A stretch of 64,000 nucleotides of DNA from Parabacteroides distasonis (GCA_021531775.1 JAFBIU010000017.1:1-64000), one strand, 5' to 3'. Positions 15,934-24,256 are shown, counted from the first letter of the stretch. Numbers and translations are program-made. The notes: generated by a model from the sequence alone, not told the origin.

Positions 15934-16872
15934 CTAATCGGACAGCCTCTGAATGTCGGGCTCGACAGCTGAATCGGCTCGTGAACGTGACTTCGTGACT
16001 AACCAGACACCCAGGCAGACCAAAACCACGGCCAGGCCTTGGCTGGGCATCAAGACACCGATACCTGTCAGGACACTCACACAGACCGATACCATCGGCT
16101 GTACATAATTATATATACTCACCACCGTGGGGCGAAGGGTACGTTGGCCGTTCATCATCAAGATGTAGCTCACATAGGTGCCAAAAAAGACCACAAAGGC
16201 GGTCTCCCACCAGGTTTTGAGGGGCACCTGCGCAAAATCAATGGCCGAGACATGGCTGAAAGAGAAGGGCACAATCATCAGCGAGGCAAAGAGGAACATC
16301 CATTTATTGACGGTAAAAACCGAGTAGCGCTTCACCAAGCGACTGAAGAGTGAGAGGTAAAGCGCAAACGACAATTGGGCTCCCATGCAGAGCAGATCGC
16401 CCCGTATATCGCCCACCTTACTATTGGCAGCCACCGCACTCGTCGAGATCAGAATGACAGCACCGGCACAACCAAGGCCGACTCCCAATGCCTTCTTGCT
16501 GGTGATCGGTTCATGCAGAATCAGAGCCGAGAGAATCATGGCGAAGATCGGCATGGAGGTGGTTGCTATACTGGAATTGATGGGCGAAGTGATGCTCAGC
16601 CCGATGGTATAACAGCACTGATTGGTGACCAATCCGAGGGTTGCCGCACCGACAAAGAGCAGCAAATCCCGCTTGGGCACAGGCTCCTTCGGCAGAAAAA
16701 GGGAGGTAACCCAAAAAAGCAAGGCCCCACCTGTCACCCGGAACGTGACCATATCAATACCAGTCAGCCCATGCATCATGGCATCTTTGCCCAAAGGAGC
16801 CATCAGCCCCCAGAAAGTACTGGCAAAAAAGAGACTCAAATGAGCCAATAAAGGACGGTAATTCTTCATCAT
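15934..16872 (-). CDS. DMT-superfamily (EamA) transporter
   Basis: The protein has 312 residues from the ATG at 16872 (MMKNYRPLLAHLS). An in-frame TTG at 16890 overlaps the promoter -7 box, so it cannot be the start. Two EamA repeats of about five membrane helices each are visible: residues ~6-140, with FWGLMAPLGKDAM, and ~150-295, with a conserved YNYVQPMVSV near the last helices. EamA proteins export small metabolites such as amino acids; the substrate cannot be told here. The last residues (VEPDIQRLSD) abut the KilA-N remnant, and the tail may have been replaced by that event. It is a single-gene transcript with its own promoter. Confidence 0.88.
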   Translation of the reverse strand: MMKNYRPLLAHLSLFFASTFWGLMAPLGKDAMMHGLTGIDMVTFRVTGGALLFWVTSLFLPKEPVPKRDLLLFVGAATLGLVTNQCCYTIGLSITSPINSSIATTSMPIFAMILSALILHEPITSKKALGVGLGCAGAVILISTSAVAANSKVGDIRGDLLCMGAQLSFALYLSLFSRLVKRYSVFTVNKWMFLFASLMIVPFSFSHVSAIDFAQVPLKTWWETAFVVFFGTYVSYILMMNGQRTLRPTVVSIYNYVQPMVSVCVSVLTGIGVLMPSQGLAVVLVCLGVWLVTKSRSRADSAVEPDIQRLSD

Positions 16873-16887
16873 TTCATTTTTGATGTG

Positions 16888-16913
16888 CAAAGGTACCGAT
16901 TTTGTTTGAACAA
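16888..16913 (-). promoter_or_regulatory. Promoter of the DMT transporter
   Basis: On the minus strand TACCTTTG (16895 to 16888) matches TAnnTTTG, with a TTG at 16913, 18 bases upstream, as the -33 element. Transcription would start at about 16880, which fixes the ATG at 16872 or 16869 as the start codon. Confidence 0.65.
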
Positions 16914-17004
16914 CATGCGCGCAACAGCAGGAACTCTTTCCACCCCCTCATTTATGACCTTCATCAATCCCTCAGTTCACGACCACGAGGAGGAAAATTA
17001 TGCA

Positions 17005-17043
17005 ACTACACGTAGTAACAATTGCTACCACGCGTGGTAGCAA
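17005..17043. promoter_or_regulatory. Two adjacent palindromes, operator-like
   Basis: ACTAC-AC-GTAGT (17005-17016) is followed six bases later by a 22-bp perfect palindrome with arm TTGCTACCACG (17022-17043). Both contain CTAC...GTAG half-sites. They lie in the 410-base gap between the DMT transporter and the XRE remnant. A pair of related dyads is what a dimeric regulator would bind, but no nearby gene is obviously controlled. The rest of the gap (16914-17324) shows nothing else I recognise. Confidence 0.45.
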
Positions 17044-17324
17044 AACCGTCAAGCCGTAGCCTTTTCAAGATGGGTTCGTAAGCTAATGTGTATGAAATGA
17101 ATCCTTTCATGGTGGTGGAAAGGGCCTCACGCGAGAGAGGAATTACTTACTACATCTAAGTACTATAGTTATCCAGGCTAAATAGAATCGTCAGAAGATC
17201 TCTCTGATGAAATGGCCAGATCTTAGGTAAACACACACTCTTTTTGACTGATTTATTTGGATTTATTCTTTGTTCTCGCATAAAAGCAATAACTTTGCGA
17301 CAAACACAATCTTTCAATTGAAGC

Positions 17325-17453
17325 ATGGCAGATTTGAATCGTATCAAGTGATACAACAACCATGTACAACCTGACTTGAAGACATTGGCACAGATAGCCG
17401 AGGTTCTCAATGTGGATATACACGAATTGATTTGCCATACCAAAACAGAGTGA
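17325..17453 (+). pseudogene. Broken XRE-type regulator
   Basis: The frame begins MADLNRIK, reaches a stop (TGA) at codon 9, then continues in frame with QPDLKTLAQIAEVLNVDIHE and ends at 17453. These are the first and last parts of the small (about 65-70 residue) XRE helix-turn-helix proteins that in Bacteroidales usually precede AlbA_2/Schlafen-type ATP-binding genes. The recognition-helix block in between is deleted. The following gene, 8 bases downstream, is intact and has apparently lost its regulator. Confidence 0.65.
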
Positions 17454-17460
17454 AACAGAT

Positions 17461-18879
17461 ATGAGGAATACCGTTGAAGAAATACGTCAGATGCCCGAAG
17501 GGCAGAGTTTCGACTGCAAGAGCATTCACATCGAACCGAAGGCTCTTGCCAATACTATTGTTGCTATGGCAAATGCTGATGGCGGCATGATTGCCGTAGG
17601 AATATCCGACAAGACTCGCCGTATCGAGGGTGTTGACCAAGACAAGGCGCACCTAAACGAGATACTGCGCACACCGTTCGATTTCTGTGTGCCCACCATT
17701 TCCGTAGTAACAGAGTTCATGCCTTGTCAAGACAGCGACAGCAACGACAACCATATCCTCATCATTCATGTACCTGCCAGTCCTCGTTTACATGCCAATC
17801 AAGCAGATGAGGTGTTTTGGCGAGTGGGCGATAAGTCGCGCAAGCTGTCTTTCGAGGAACGGCTACAACTGATGTATGACAAGGGTGAACGCTATTATGA
17901 GGATAGCCCAGCCTACGATGCCACCATCGATGACATTGACATGGATGCCGTAAAAGCATACATGAAGCGCATTGGTTATGGTAAGTCTCCGATGGAATAC
18001 CTGCAAGAGAACAAAGGATTCCTGACTTACAAGGGAGATGTGCCACAAGTCAGCACTGCCTGCATATTACTCTTCGGCAAACGTCCACAGAACTTCTTCC
18101 CTCGTGCCCGTGTCCGTTTCATCAAGTACTACGGCACAGAGGAGAAAGTCGGCAGGGAGATGAACGTAATCAAGGATGTCACCTTCGAGGGACGCATTCT
18201 CGACCAGATACAGAAAACCATCGACTACCTCGAAACCCAGGTGAAGGAACATTCCTATCTCGGCGAGGATGGACTCTTCAAGACGGACAGGGAATATCCC
18301 AAGTTCGTGATACAAGAGATGACGGTGAACTCTGTTTGCCACCGCGATTATAGTATCAAGGGCACAGAGATACAGATAAAGATGTTCGACGACCGCCTGG
18401 TGTTCGAAACACCTGGCAAGTTACCTGGTATTGTCCGAACCGATAACATCCGCCATACCCACTTCTCCCGCAATCCCAAGATTGCCGAATACTTGAAAGC
18501 CTACGATTATGTTAAGGAGTTTGGCGAAGGCGTTGATCGTATGTGCCGTGAGCTTTCTGCCATCGGTACGAAGGAGCCTCACTATCATCTGGTCGCCTTC
18601 ATCATGAAAGCCTCTGTATGGGCTAATGTATTGGGGGAAGGGCAAAATACCTCTACATTCGACCAGAAACGACCAGAAAGCGACCAGAAAAGCGACCAGA
18701 TAAAAATGATTCTTGAACTGATAAAAGAGAATCCTTACATAAGTAGAAGTGAAATCTCACGTAAAACAGGACTTCATGAAAGTAGTGTCAAGCGTCGTTT
18801 GAAAATGTTGGTTGATAAAGGGATTATTCAACGCATAGGATCTGACAAGGGTGGTTATTGGCAAATCCATAATAACTAA
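17461..18879 (+). CDS. AlbA_2/Schlafen-type ATP-binding transcriptional regulator
   Basis: A 472-residue protein of the COG2865 type. Residues ~1-125 form the AlbA_2 (Schlafen-like) domain with EGQSFDCKS and NADGGMIAVGI. The centre contains the GHKL-like ATPase segment VNSVCHRDYS then EIQIKMFDDRLVFETPGKLPG (residues ~295-325) and FGEGVDRM near 355. The C-terminus is a winged helix (ISRSEISRKTGLHESSVKRRLKML, ~425-450), preceded by a DQKRPESDQKSDQ repeat linker. Such proteins are common accessory regulators near restriction or toxin genes; their DNA targets are unknown. Upstream lies the stump of its usual XRE partner. The gene is intact. Confidence 0.85.
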   Translation: MRNTVEEIRQMPEGQSFDCKSIHIEPKALANTIVAMANADGGMIAVGISDKTRRIEGVDQDKAHLNEILRTPFDFCVPTISVVTEFMPCQDSDSNDNHILIIHVPASPRLHANQADEVFWRVGDKSRKLSFEERLQLMYDKGERYYEDSPAYDATIDDIDMDAVKAYMKRIGYGKSPMEYLQENKGFLTYKGDVPQVSTACILLFGKRPQNFFPRARVRFIKYYGTEEKVGREMNVIKDVTFEGRILDQIQKTIDYLETQVKEHSYLGEDGLFKTDREYPKFVIQEMTVNSVCHRDYSIKGTEIQIKMFDDRLVFETPGKLPGIVRTDNIRHTHFSRNPKIAEYLKAYDYVKEFGEGVDRMCRELSAIGTKEPHYHLVAFIMKASVWANVLGEGQNTSTFDQKRPESDQKSDQIKMILELIKENPYISRSEISRKTGLHESSVKRRLKMLVDKGIIQRIGSDKGGYWQIHNN

Positions 18880-19159
18880 ATTATAAAAATGATATGCAGT
18901 ACTTTTGCAGATTGCATGAGTTTACGGAAAAGCCGCTATTAGAAAAGGGAGAAGCGTATGTATAAGCCAACTATGGACGTCTATTCGGAGATGGGGTTAA
19001 AGTGAAAGTCGGGTCGCATAAAGAAGAATATACGACAATAGCTATCATGCATCACAAAATGTGACACGAGTGTACTGGAGGCTTAACTGGCCATTCGATG
19101 TTAATTGCCATACTTGATCCTTGTTTATGTTATCCAGTTTCTGTCTATATTCCTTACTT
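18880..19159. other. Intergenic stretch without a recognised gene
   Basis: No gene is supported. Short plus-strand frames around 18955-19060 resemble broken coding sequence but contain stops in every frame and match no family I recognise. Confidence 0.3.
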
Positions 19160-19251
19160 ATTCGTTCAGCCAAGGCTGAACGGTCAACGAAGATCAATTC
19201 ATGGTCACCTGAAGTTCACTTCAAGCACCGTTCAGCCTTGGCTGAACGAAT
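19160..19251. repeat. Inverted pair of 25-bp palindromic units
   Basis: A 25-base unit (19160-19184) with core CGTTCAGCCAAGGCTGAACG recurs as its exact reverse complement at 19227-19251, 42 bases apart. Each unit is itself a near-perfect palindrome (CGTTCAGCC-nn-GGCTGAACG), and the spacer contains a third small dyad (GAAGT-TC-ACTTC). The structure is like the paired REP/BIME units of other bacteria and lies about 110 bases upstream of the glnN promoter. Confidence 0.65.
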
Positions 19252-19363
19252 GACGTAAAAAACGATGAGACGGAGCGAATGAATAATAGACCATTTTTGA
19301 AGTTAATCTCTGTAATCATCTTATCTTCGTTCATGGCTTCGCATATTACTCAAGAATTTCATG

Positions 19364-19371
19364 TAAATTTG
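19364..19371 (+). promoter_or_regulatory. -7 promoter element of glnN
   Basis: TAAATTTG matches TAnnTTTG and lies 27 bases before the ATG at 19399. The -33 element is not obvious, which may mean an activator is needed. Confidence 0.55.
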
Positions 19372-19398
19372 CAGCCACAAACATAAAACAAACAACAA

Positions 19399-21588
19399 AT
19401 GTCAATTTCACGCTTTAATGCTGTGGAGAAGGCTTTCAACAGACAGGCTGTAGAAGCTGTCACTCCGAAACAGAAAGTGTCCGAATATTTCGGTGAACAT
19501 GTGTTTAACCGACGGACCATGCAAAAGTATTTGACCAAGGAAACGTTTGATGCTCTCACGCGAGCCATCGACAGATGCGAACCGATCGATCGGGAGATTG
19601 CCAATCATGTGGCCGCCGGTATGCGCATGTGGGCCTTAGAGAATGGGGTCACCCATTATACGCACTGGTTTCAACCGTTGACCGACGGTACGGCCGAGAA
19701 ACATGACTCCTTTGCCGAGCTGGATGGCTTCGGCGGTATGATCGAAGAGTTTAGCGGTAAGCTGTTGGTACAGCAGGAGCCGGATGCCTCCAGTTTCCCC
19801 AATGGGGGTCTGCGCAACACCTTCGAGGCACGCGGCTATTCGGCCTGGGATCCCTCTTCACCCGCCTTCATCGTTGATGATACGCTCTGTATCCCGACCG
19901 TATTCATCGCCTATACGGGTGAGGCGCTGGACTATAAGACTCCGCTGATTCGTTCCATCGAGGCATTGGGCAAAGCGGCCCAAAAGGTGTGCCTTTATTT
20001 TAATGAAGATGTACACAAAGTCATCACGTTCTTGGGTTGGGAGCAGGAGTACTTTCTGGTGGACGAGGACCTCTACTCGGCCCGTCCGGACCTCTCCATG
20101 ACCGAACGGACCCTGCTGGGGCATGAAAGCGCGAAGAACCAGCAGCTGGATGACCACTATTTCGGGGCCATCCCAGCACGGGTTCAGGAGTTCATGAAGG
20201 ATCTGGAGGTCGAGTGTTACCGCTTGGGTATTCCGGTGAAGACGCGTCACAACGAGGTCGCTCCTAACCAGTTCGAGTTGGCTCCGATCTACGAAGAGTG
20301 CAACTTGGCGAACGACCACAACCAGCTGCTGATGTCGCTGATGAAGCGGGTAGCCCGTCGCCACCATTTTCGTGTGCTGCTGCATGAGAAGCCCTTCAAC
20401 GGAGTCAACGGATCGGGCAAGCACTGCAACTGGTCAATGGGAACGGACACCGGCATCAATCTCTTCTCACCGGGGAAGGACCGCGAAGACAACCTCCGGT
20501 TCATCACCTTCATCGTCAACACACTGATGGCAGTCTATAAATCCAGCTCCGTGCTGAAAGCCAGCATTGCCTCAGCCACCAACGAGCATCGGTTGGGAGC
20601 CAACGAAGCACCTCCTGCCATCATCTCCTCTTTCTTGGGTACACAGATCAGCGAGATTCTGGACAAGTTCGAGAACAGTTCGATCGAAGATGCCATCGAA
20701 GTGGACGAGAAGAAACGACTCCACTTAGGGTTCGGCCAGATTCCGGAACTGCTGTTGGACAATACAGACCGCAACCGTACCTCTCCCTTTGCCTTCACCG
20801 GTAACCGCTTTGAGTTCCGTGCTTTGGGATCATCGGCCAACTGCGGTTCGGCCATGTTAGCCCTGAACACGGCTGTGGCCTATCAATTGGAGCAGTTCGT
20901 CTGCGACGTGGAGAAACGCCGGGCGGAGGGTGTCAGCAAAGAGGTGGCCATCTTCGAGGTACTGAAAGCGTACATCAAGACCTCCAAACCGATCCGCTTC
21001 GACGGCAACGGCTATGGCGAGGAGTGGAAAGAGGAGGCCAAACGACGGGGACTGGACTGCGAAAACAGTGTGCCCCTGCAATACGATGCCTACCTCCATC
21101 CGGATGTAGTCCGCATGTTTGAAGAGACCGGTGTACTGAGCCGCAAGGAGTTGGAGGCACGCAACGAGGTTAAATGGGAGATCTACATCAAAAAGATCCA
21201 GATCGAGGCGCGCGTCTTGGGTGACCTCTCCCTCAACCACATCATTCCGGTGGCCGTTCGTTACCAGTCGTTGCTGTTGGACAACTTGACCAAGCTGAAA
21301 GAGACCTTCAGTGGCGAGGAGTATGAAGCCCTGGCTGAAGAGCCGCGCCGGCTGGTTCGGAAAATCGCTTCGCACATTGGTGCCGTCACGAAACAGGTGG
21401 ATGAGATGGTGGAATGCCGGAAGCGGGCCAACCGCATCAGCGACTGGCGTACGCGTGCCATCGCCTACCATGACACGGTAGCCCCCTATTTGGATAGTAT
21501 CCGCGGACACATCGACGATCTGGAGCTGATGGTGGATAACCAGATGTGGCCGTTGCCCAAATACCGCGAATTGTTATTTATCCGATAA
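19399..21588 (+). CDS. glnN: Glutamine synthetase type III
   Basis: The 729-residue protein has the length and motifs of GSIII, the large dodecameric glutamine synthetase of Bacteroidales and cyanobacteria, which makes glutamine from glutamate, ammonia and ATP in the cytoplasm. Visible are the GSIII N-terminal region with NRRTMQKYLTKE and HYTHWFQPLT, the ATP/glutamate site regions KHCNWSMGT (near residue 343) and NEAPPAIISSFLG (near 400), and NRTSPFAFTGNRFEFRALGS near 455. It is a single gene with a TAnnTTTG promoter and a preceding inverted-repeat cluster; nitrogen regulation is likely but not visible. Confidence 0.96.
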   Translation: MSISRFNAVEKAFNRQAVEAVTPKQKVSEYFGEHVFNRRTMQKYLTKETFDALTRAIDRCEPIDREIANHVAAGMRMWALENGVTHYTHWFQPLTDGTAEKHDSFAELDGFGGMIEEFSGKLLVQQEPDASSFPNGGLRNTFEARGYSAWDPSSPAFIVDDTLCIPTVFIAYTGEALDYKTPLIRSIEALGKAAQKVCLYFNEDVHKVITFLGWEQEYFLVDEDLYSARPDLSMTERTLLGHESAKNQQLDDHYFGAIPARVQEFMKDLEVECYRLGIPVKTRHNEVAPNQFELAPIYEECNLANDHNQLLMSLMKRVARRHHFRVLLHEKPFNGVNGSGKHCNWSMGTDTGINLFSPGKDREDNLRFITFIVNTLMAVYKSSSVLKASIASATNEHRLGANEAPPAIISSFLGTQISEILDKFENSSIEDAIEVDEKKRLHLGFGQIPELLLDNTDRNRTSPFAFTGNRFEFRALGSSANCGSAMLALNTAVAYQLEQFVCDVEKRRAEGVSKEVAIFEVLKAYIKTSKPIRFDGNGYGEEWKEEAKRRGLDCENSVPLQYDAYLHPDVVRMFEETGVLSRKELEARNEVKWEIYIKKIQIEARVLGDLSLNHIIPVAVRYQSLLLDNLTKLKETFSGEEYEALAEEPRRLVRKIASHIGAVTKQVDEMVECRKRANRISDWRTRAIAYHDTVAPYLDSIRGHIDDLELMVDNQMWPLPKYRELLFIR

Positions 21589-21605
21589 AAAAAGAGGCAA
21601 AAACA

Positions 21606-21636
21606 TTTGGTATATCCAAAATAATAGATAACTTTG
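21606..21636 (+). promoter_or_regulatory. Promoter of tRNA-Leu
   Basis: TTTG at 21606-21609 (-33) and TAACTTTG at 21629-21636 (-7) are spaced 19 bases apart. A small dyad CGCAAT/ATTGCG lies between the promoter and the tRNA. Confidence 0.65.
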
Positions 21637-21678
21637 CACCCGCAATTGAGAGAGATTGCGGATGCAAAGTATGAATAG

Positions 21679-21760
21679 GCCCAGGTGGCGGAATTGGTAG
21701 ACGCGCACGTTTCAGGTGCGTGTGTCGAGAGGCATGCAGGTTCGAGTCCTGTTCTGGGCA
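21679..21760 (+). tRNA. tRNA-Leu (CAG)
   Basis: An 82-base class II tRNA. The acceptor GCCCAGG pairs with TCTGGGC (one G-T pair), the D-arm is GGCGGAATTGGTAGACGC, the anticodon stem-loop CACGTTTCAGGTGCGTG carries CAG, a long variable arm follows, and the T-loop is GGTTCGAGTCC. CCA is not encoded. It has its own promoter and a rho-independent terminator. Confidence 0.95.
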
Positions 21761-21770
21761 CATTCCAAGT

Positions 21771-21810
21771 AAAGCGGACAGCAAATTTGTTGCCCGCTTT
21801 ATTTTTTTTA
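21771..21810 (+). terminator. Rho-independent terminator of tRNA-Leu
   Basis: AAAGCGG (21771-21777) pairs with CCGCTTT (21794-21800), with further pairing inside, followed by ATTTTTTTTA. Confidence 0.75.
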
Positions 21811-21837
21811 TTACTTTTACCCCCAAAATAGAGATAC

Positions 21838-22389
21838 ATGCAACACTACTCAGAGGAAGAAATAATCGAACGTCTGCACGATCCGGCGCAACAACGCGAC
21901 GCCTTCACTTGGATTGTAGCCACTTACAGCGAGAAGCTCTACTGGCAGATCCGAAAAATGGTACTGAGTCACGACGATGCGGACGATCTGCTGCAAAATA
22001 CATTCCTGAAGGCCTGGAGCAACATCGACTATTTTCGCGGTGAAGCCAAACTTTCGACCTGGCTCTACAAGATTGCCATCAACGAATGCATTACGTTTCT
22101 GAATCGCCAACGGAGTCTCAATCAGGTCTCGATGGATGATGCCGACCTGTTCCTGTTGGATCGCTTGGAGAGCGATAGCTACTTCGATGGCGATGCGGTC
22201 CAGCTCAAACTGCAGAAAGCGATTCTCACCCTCCCTGAGAAACAGCGTCTCGTCTTCAACATGAAATATTTTGACGATATGAAGTATGAAGAGATGTCGG
22301 AGATTTTGGGCACGTCAGTGGGAGCCTTGAAAGCCTCCTATCATCATGCCGTCAAAAAAATAGAAGATTATTTAACACATGCCGATTAA
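21838..22389 (+). CDS. ECF-type RNA polymerase sigma factor
   Basis: A 183-residue sigma-70 family protein of the ECF class. Region 2 is at residues ~20-90, with DDADDLLQNTFLKAWSNI and the -10 reading helix LSTWLYKIAINECI. Region 4 is at ~125-180, with LPEKQRLVFNMKYFDDMKYE and GTSVGALKASYHHAVKKI. There is no region 1.1 or 3. It is the first gene of a three-gene operon with a single-pass membrane protein and a secreted Spy/CpxP-like protein. That layout suggests a cell-envelope stress sigma factor held by a membrane anti-sigma partner; the stress signal is not known. Confidence 0.92.
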   Translation: MQHYSEEEIIERLHDPAQQRDAFTWIVATYSEKLYWQIRKMVLSHDDADDLLQNTFLKAWSNIDYFRGEAKLSTWLYKIAINECITFLNRQRSLNQVSMDDADLFLLDRLESDSYFDGDAVQLKLQKAILTLPEKQRLVFNMKYFDDMKYEEMSEILGTSVGALKASYHHAVKKIEDYLTHAD

Positions 22390-22442
22390 ACTTTCGGCCA
22401 CAACCATCGTCATAGGAGTATCAATCTAAAAGCAACAAAGAT

Positions 22443-22844
22443 ATGGACAAGAAAACATACAATCTGGACAATTTGCGGGGGAAACAACCCTTCTCCGTAC
22501 CCAAGGGCTATATGGACGGATTGACGGACCGTATCATGAATCAGATTCCCGAAAAGAGACCGCAAGCCGAAGAACCGCTGGTCATCTCGTGGGCAGACCG
22601 CGTACGTCCGTGGCTTTATCTCGCGGCTGTGTTTGCCGGGTTGGGGATCTTCTTCAAAACCATCGTGGGCGTCATGCCGCAAACAGAGAACAAGGAGGAC
22701 AGTCTGCTTGTCCAATCGGAGCGGCCGTTGGTATCTCCCGATGAAATACAGGACGAACAGGAGGAAGACTTGGAGTATTTGGAATACATCGAAATGAAGT
22801 ATTCGGACGATCTAATCGCTAATGAGCTAAATGGAGATGAATAA
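22443..22844 (+). CDS. Single-pass membrane protein, possible anti-sigma factor
   Basis: A 133-residue protein with a cytoplasmic N-terminus (~55 residues, with PFSVPKGYMDGLTDRIMNQIP), one membrane helix (WLYLAAVFAGLGIFFKTIVG, residues ~58-77) and an acidic periplasmic tail. The FxVPxGYFxxL-like motif occurs in many small Bacteroidota proteins encoded directly after ECF sigma genes, and position and topology fit an anti-sigma role. No zinc anti-sigma (HxxxCxxC) motif is present, so this is inference. Confidence 0.75.
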   Translation: MDKKTYNLDNLRGKQPFSVPKGYMDGLTDRIMNQIPEKRPQAEEPLVISWADRVRPWLYLAAVFAGLGIFFKTIVGVMPQTENKEDSLLVQSERPLVSPDEIQDEQEEDLEYLEYIEMKYSDDLIANELNGDE

Positions 22845-22890
22845 ATATAGAGTTATGTTAAATATGAGATTTTTTTCAAGGATACATAGT

Positions 22891-23352
22891 ATGCGTAAAA
22901 TATTTTACATTACATTTGTAGCGTTTTTAGTTCAGTTCTCATCTGAGGCACTTGCACAGGGTCAGAAAGAGAAGGCCAACTCAGGTTTCGACAGAGAGGC
23001 TTTTGAGGCCAAACGGAACGCATACATTACTGCGGAAGTCGGATTGACACCGGAAGAAGCGGAAGTATTCATTCCTCTCTGTACTGAAATGAGACAGAAA
23101 TTGTTTGAAGTCGGTCGGAGTGGTCGGAAACTTTCCAGACAGATGCATCAGAAAAAGCAGCCAACAGACGAAGATTACTTACAGGTGATCGATGCTGAAT
23201 TGGAGATTAAATTCAAAGAGGCTCAGATTGAACGGGACTATTACGAACAGTTTAAGAAGGTGATCTCACCGGAGAAACTGTATAAATATCGAATCGCAGA
23301 AATGACATTCCTACGGAATTTCATGAAAAAGCGAGAAGGTAAACAGAAGTAA
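22891..23352 (+). CDS. Secreted Spy/CpxP-like helical protein
   Basis: The ATG at 22891 is preferred because AAGGA lies 8 bases upstream and it gives a standard signal peptide (MRKIFYITFVAFLVQFSSEA, cleavage near LAQ). An in-frame ATG at 22831 would overlap the previous gene and add 20 residues before the signal. The mature part (~130 residues) is nearly all helix and highly charged, with LTPEEAEVFIPLCTEMRQKL and EKLYKYRIAEMTFL, similar in layout to periplasmic Spy/CpxP-type chaperones. It is probably the target or feedback component of the ECF sigma operon. Confidence 0.75.
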   Translation: MRKIFYITFVAFLVQFSSEALAQGQKEKANSGFDREAFEAKRNAYITAEVGLTPEEAEVFIPLCTEMRQKLFEVGRSGRKLSRQMHQKKQPTDEDYLQVIDAELEIKFKEAQIERDYYEQFKKVISPEKLYKYRIAEMTFLRNFMKKREGKQK

Positions 23353-23428
23353 GATACAAAAGAGTTGAATAATAGAATATTATCATTATTTGTGTTTTTT
23401 GTTTAGATTTAGTTTTGGCGTTTAAGTT

Positions 23429-23474
23429 AAGGGAGGGGTGGCGACGTGATGTCGGTTCCCCTTTTGTTTTTTAT
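23429..23474 (+). terminator. Terminator of the ECF sigma operon
   Basis: AGGGG (23434-23438) pairs with CCCCT (23458-23462) around an inner CGAC/GTCG stem, followed by TTTGTTTTTT. It lies between convergent genes and may stop transcription from both sides. Confidence 0.6.
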
Positions 23475-24256
23475 AACCCTTTTGATTTCGCTTCGTTCCA
23501 GATCTGATCCATCTCCTCCAAACTCATCTCTTTCAACGATTTGCCCTGCTGGATGGTATGTGCTTCCAAGTAGTTGAATCGGCGAATGAACTTTTGGTTG
23601 GTACGTTCCAACGCATTGTCCGGATTGATTTTGTAGAGACGTGCCGCATTGATCAGGCTGAAGAATAGATCTCCGAACTCCCCTTCCATCTTATCCGGAT
23701 CCATCCGGTCGATTTCGGTCTTCAGTTCGTTAAACTCTTCCTGCACTTTGTCCCATACCTGCTCACGCTGTTCCCAGTCGAAGCCGACATTACGTGCTTT
23801 GTCTTGGATACGATGCGCCTTGACCACCGAAGGCAACGAGGAGGGAACACCTTCCAATACGGTCTTGTTGCCGCCCTTCTCTTTCAACTTCAGCTGCTCC
23901 CAGCTCTGTTCTACCTTCAGTGCGGTTTCGGCTTGCGCCTCTCCAAACACATGCGGGTGACGATAGATCAACTTATCACACAGGGCATCGCACACCTTCT
24001 TGATGTCAAAAGCCTCTTTCTCCTCACCGATCTTGGCATAGAAGACCACATGCAAGAGCAGGTCGCCCAACTCCTTTTTGATGTTTTCGTCATCCTGCTT
24101 CATGATGGCGTCACACAATTCGTAGGTCTCCTCGATGGTGTTTGTACGGAGAGACTCATTGGTCTGTTTACGATCCCACGGACATTTGACACGCAATTCG
24201 TCCATAATGTCCAACAAACGGCCGAAGGCCTCCATTTTTTCTTGTCTGGTACTCAT
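23471..24256 (-). CDS. mazG: Nucleoside triphosphate pyrophosphohydrolase MazG
   Basis: A 261-residue protein with two tandem MazG domains. The first has the metal-binding EETYELCDAI then ELGDLLLHVVFYAKI (residues ~42-80); the second has EEFNELKTEI then GEFGDLFFSLINAARL (~170-205). MazG hydrolyses NTPs and dNTPs to monophosphates and PPi, cleaning damaged nucleotides and lowering (p)ppGpp-linked stress. It is the last gene of a minus-strand series after dsbD, separated from it by 66 bases and a hairpin. Confidence 0.95.
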   Translation of the reverse strand: MSTRQEKMEAFGRLLDIMDELRVKCPWDRKQTNESLRTNTIEETYELCDAIMKQDDENIKKELGDLLLHVVFYAKIGEEKEAFDIKKVCDALCDKLIYRHPHVFGEAQAETALKVEQSWEQLKLKEKGGNKTVLEGVPSSLPSVVKAHRIQDKARNVGFDWEQREQVWDKVQEEFNELKTEIDRMDPDKMEGEFGDLFFSLINAARLYKINPDNALERTNQKFIRRFNYLEAHTIQQGKSLKEMSLEEMDQIWNEAKSKGL

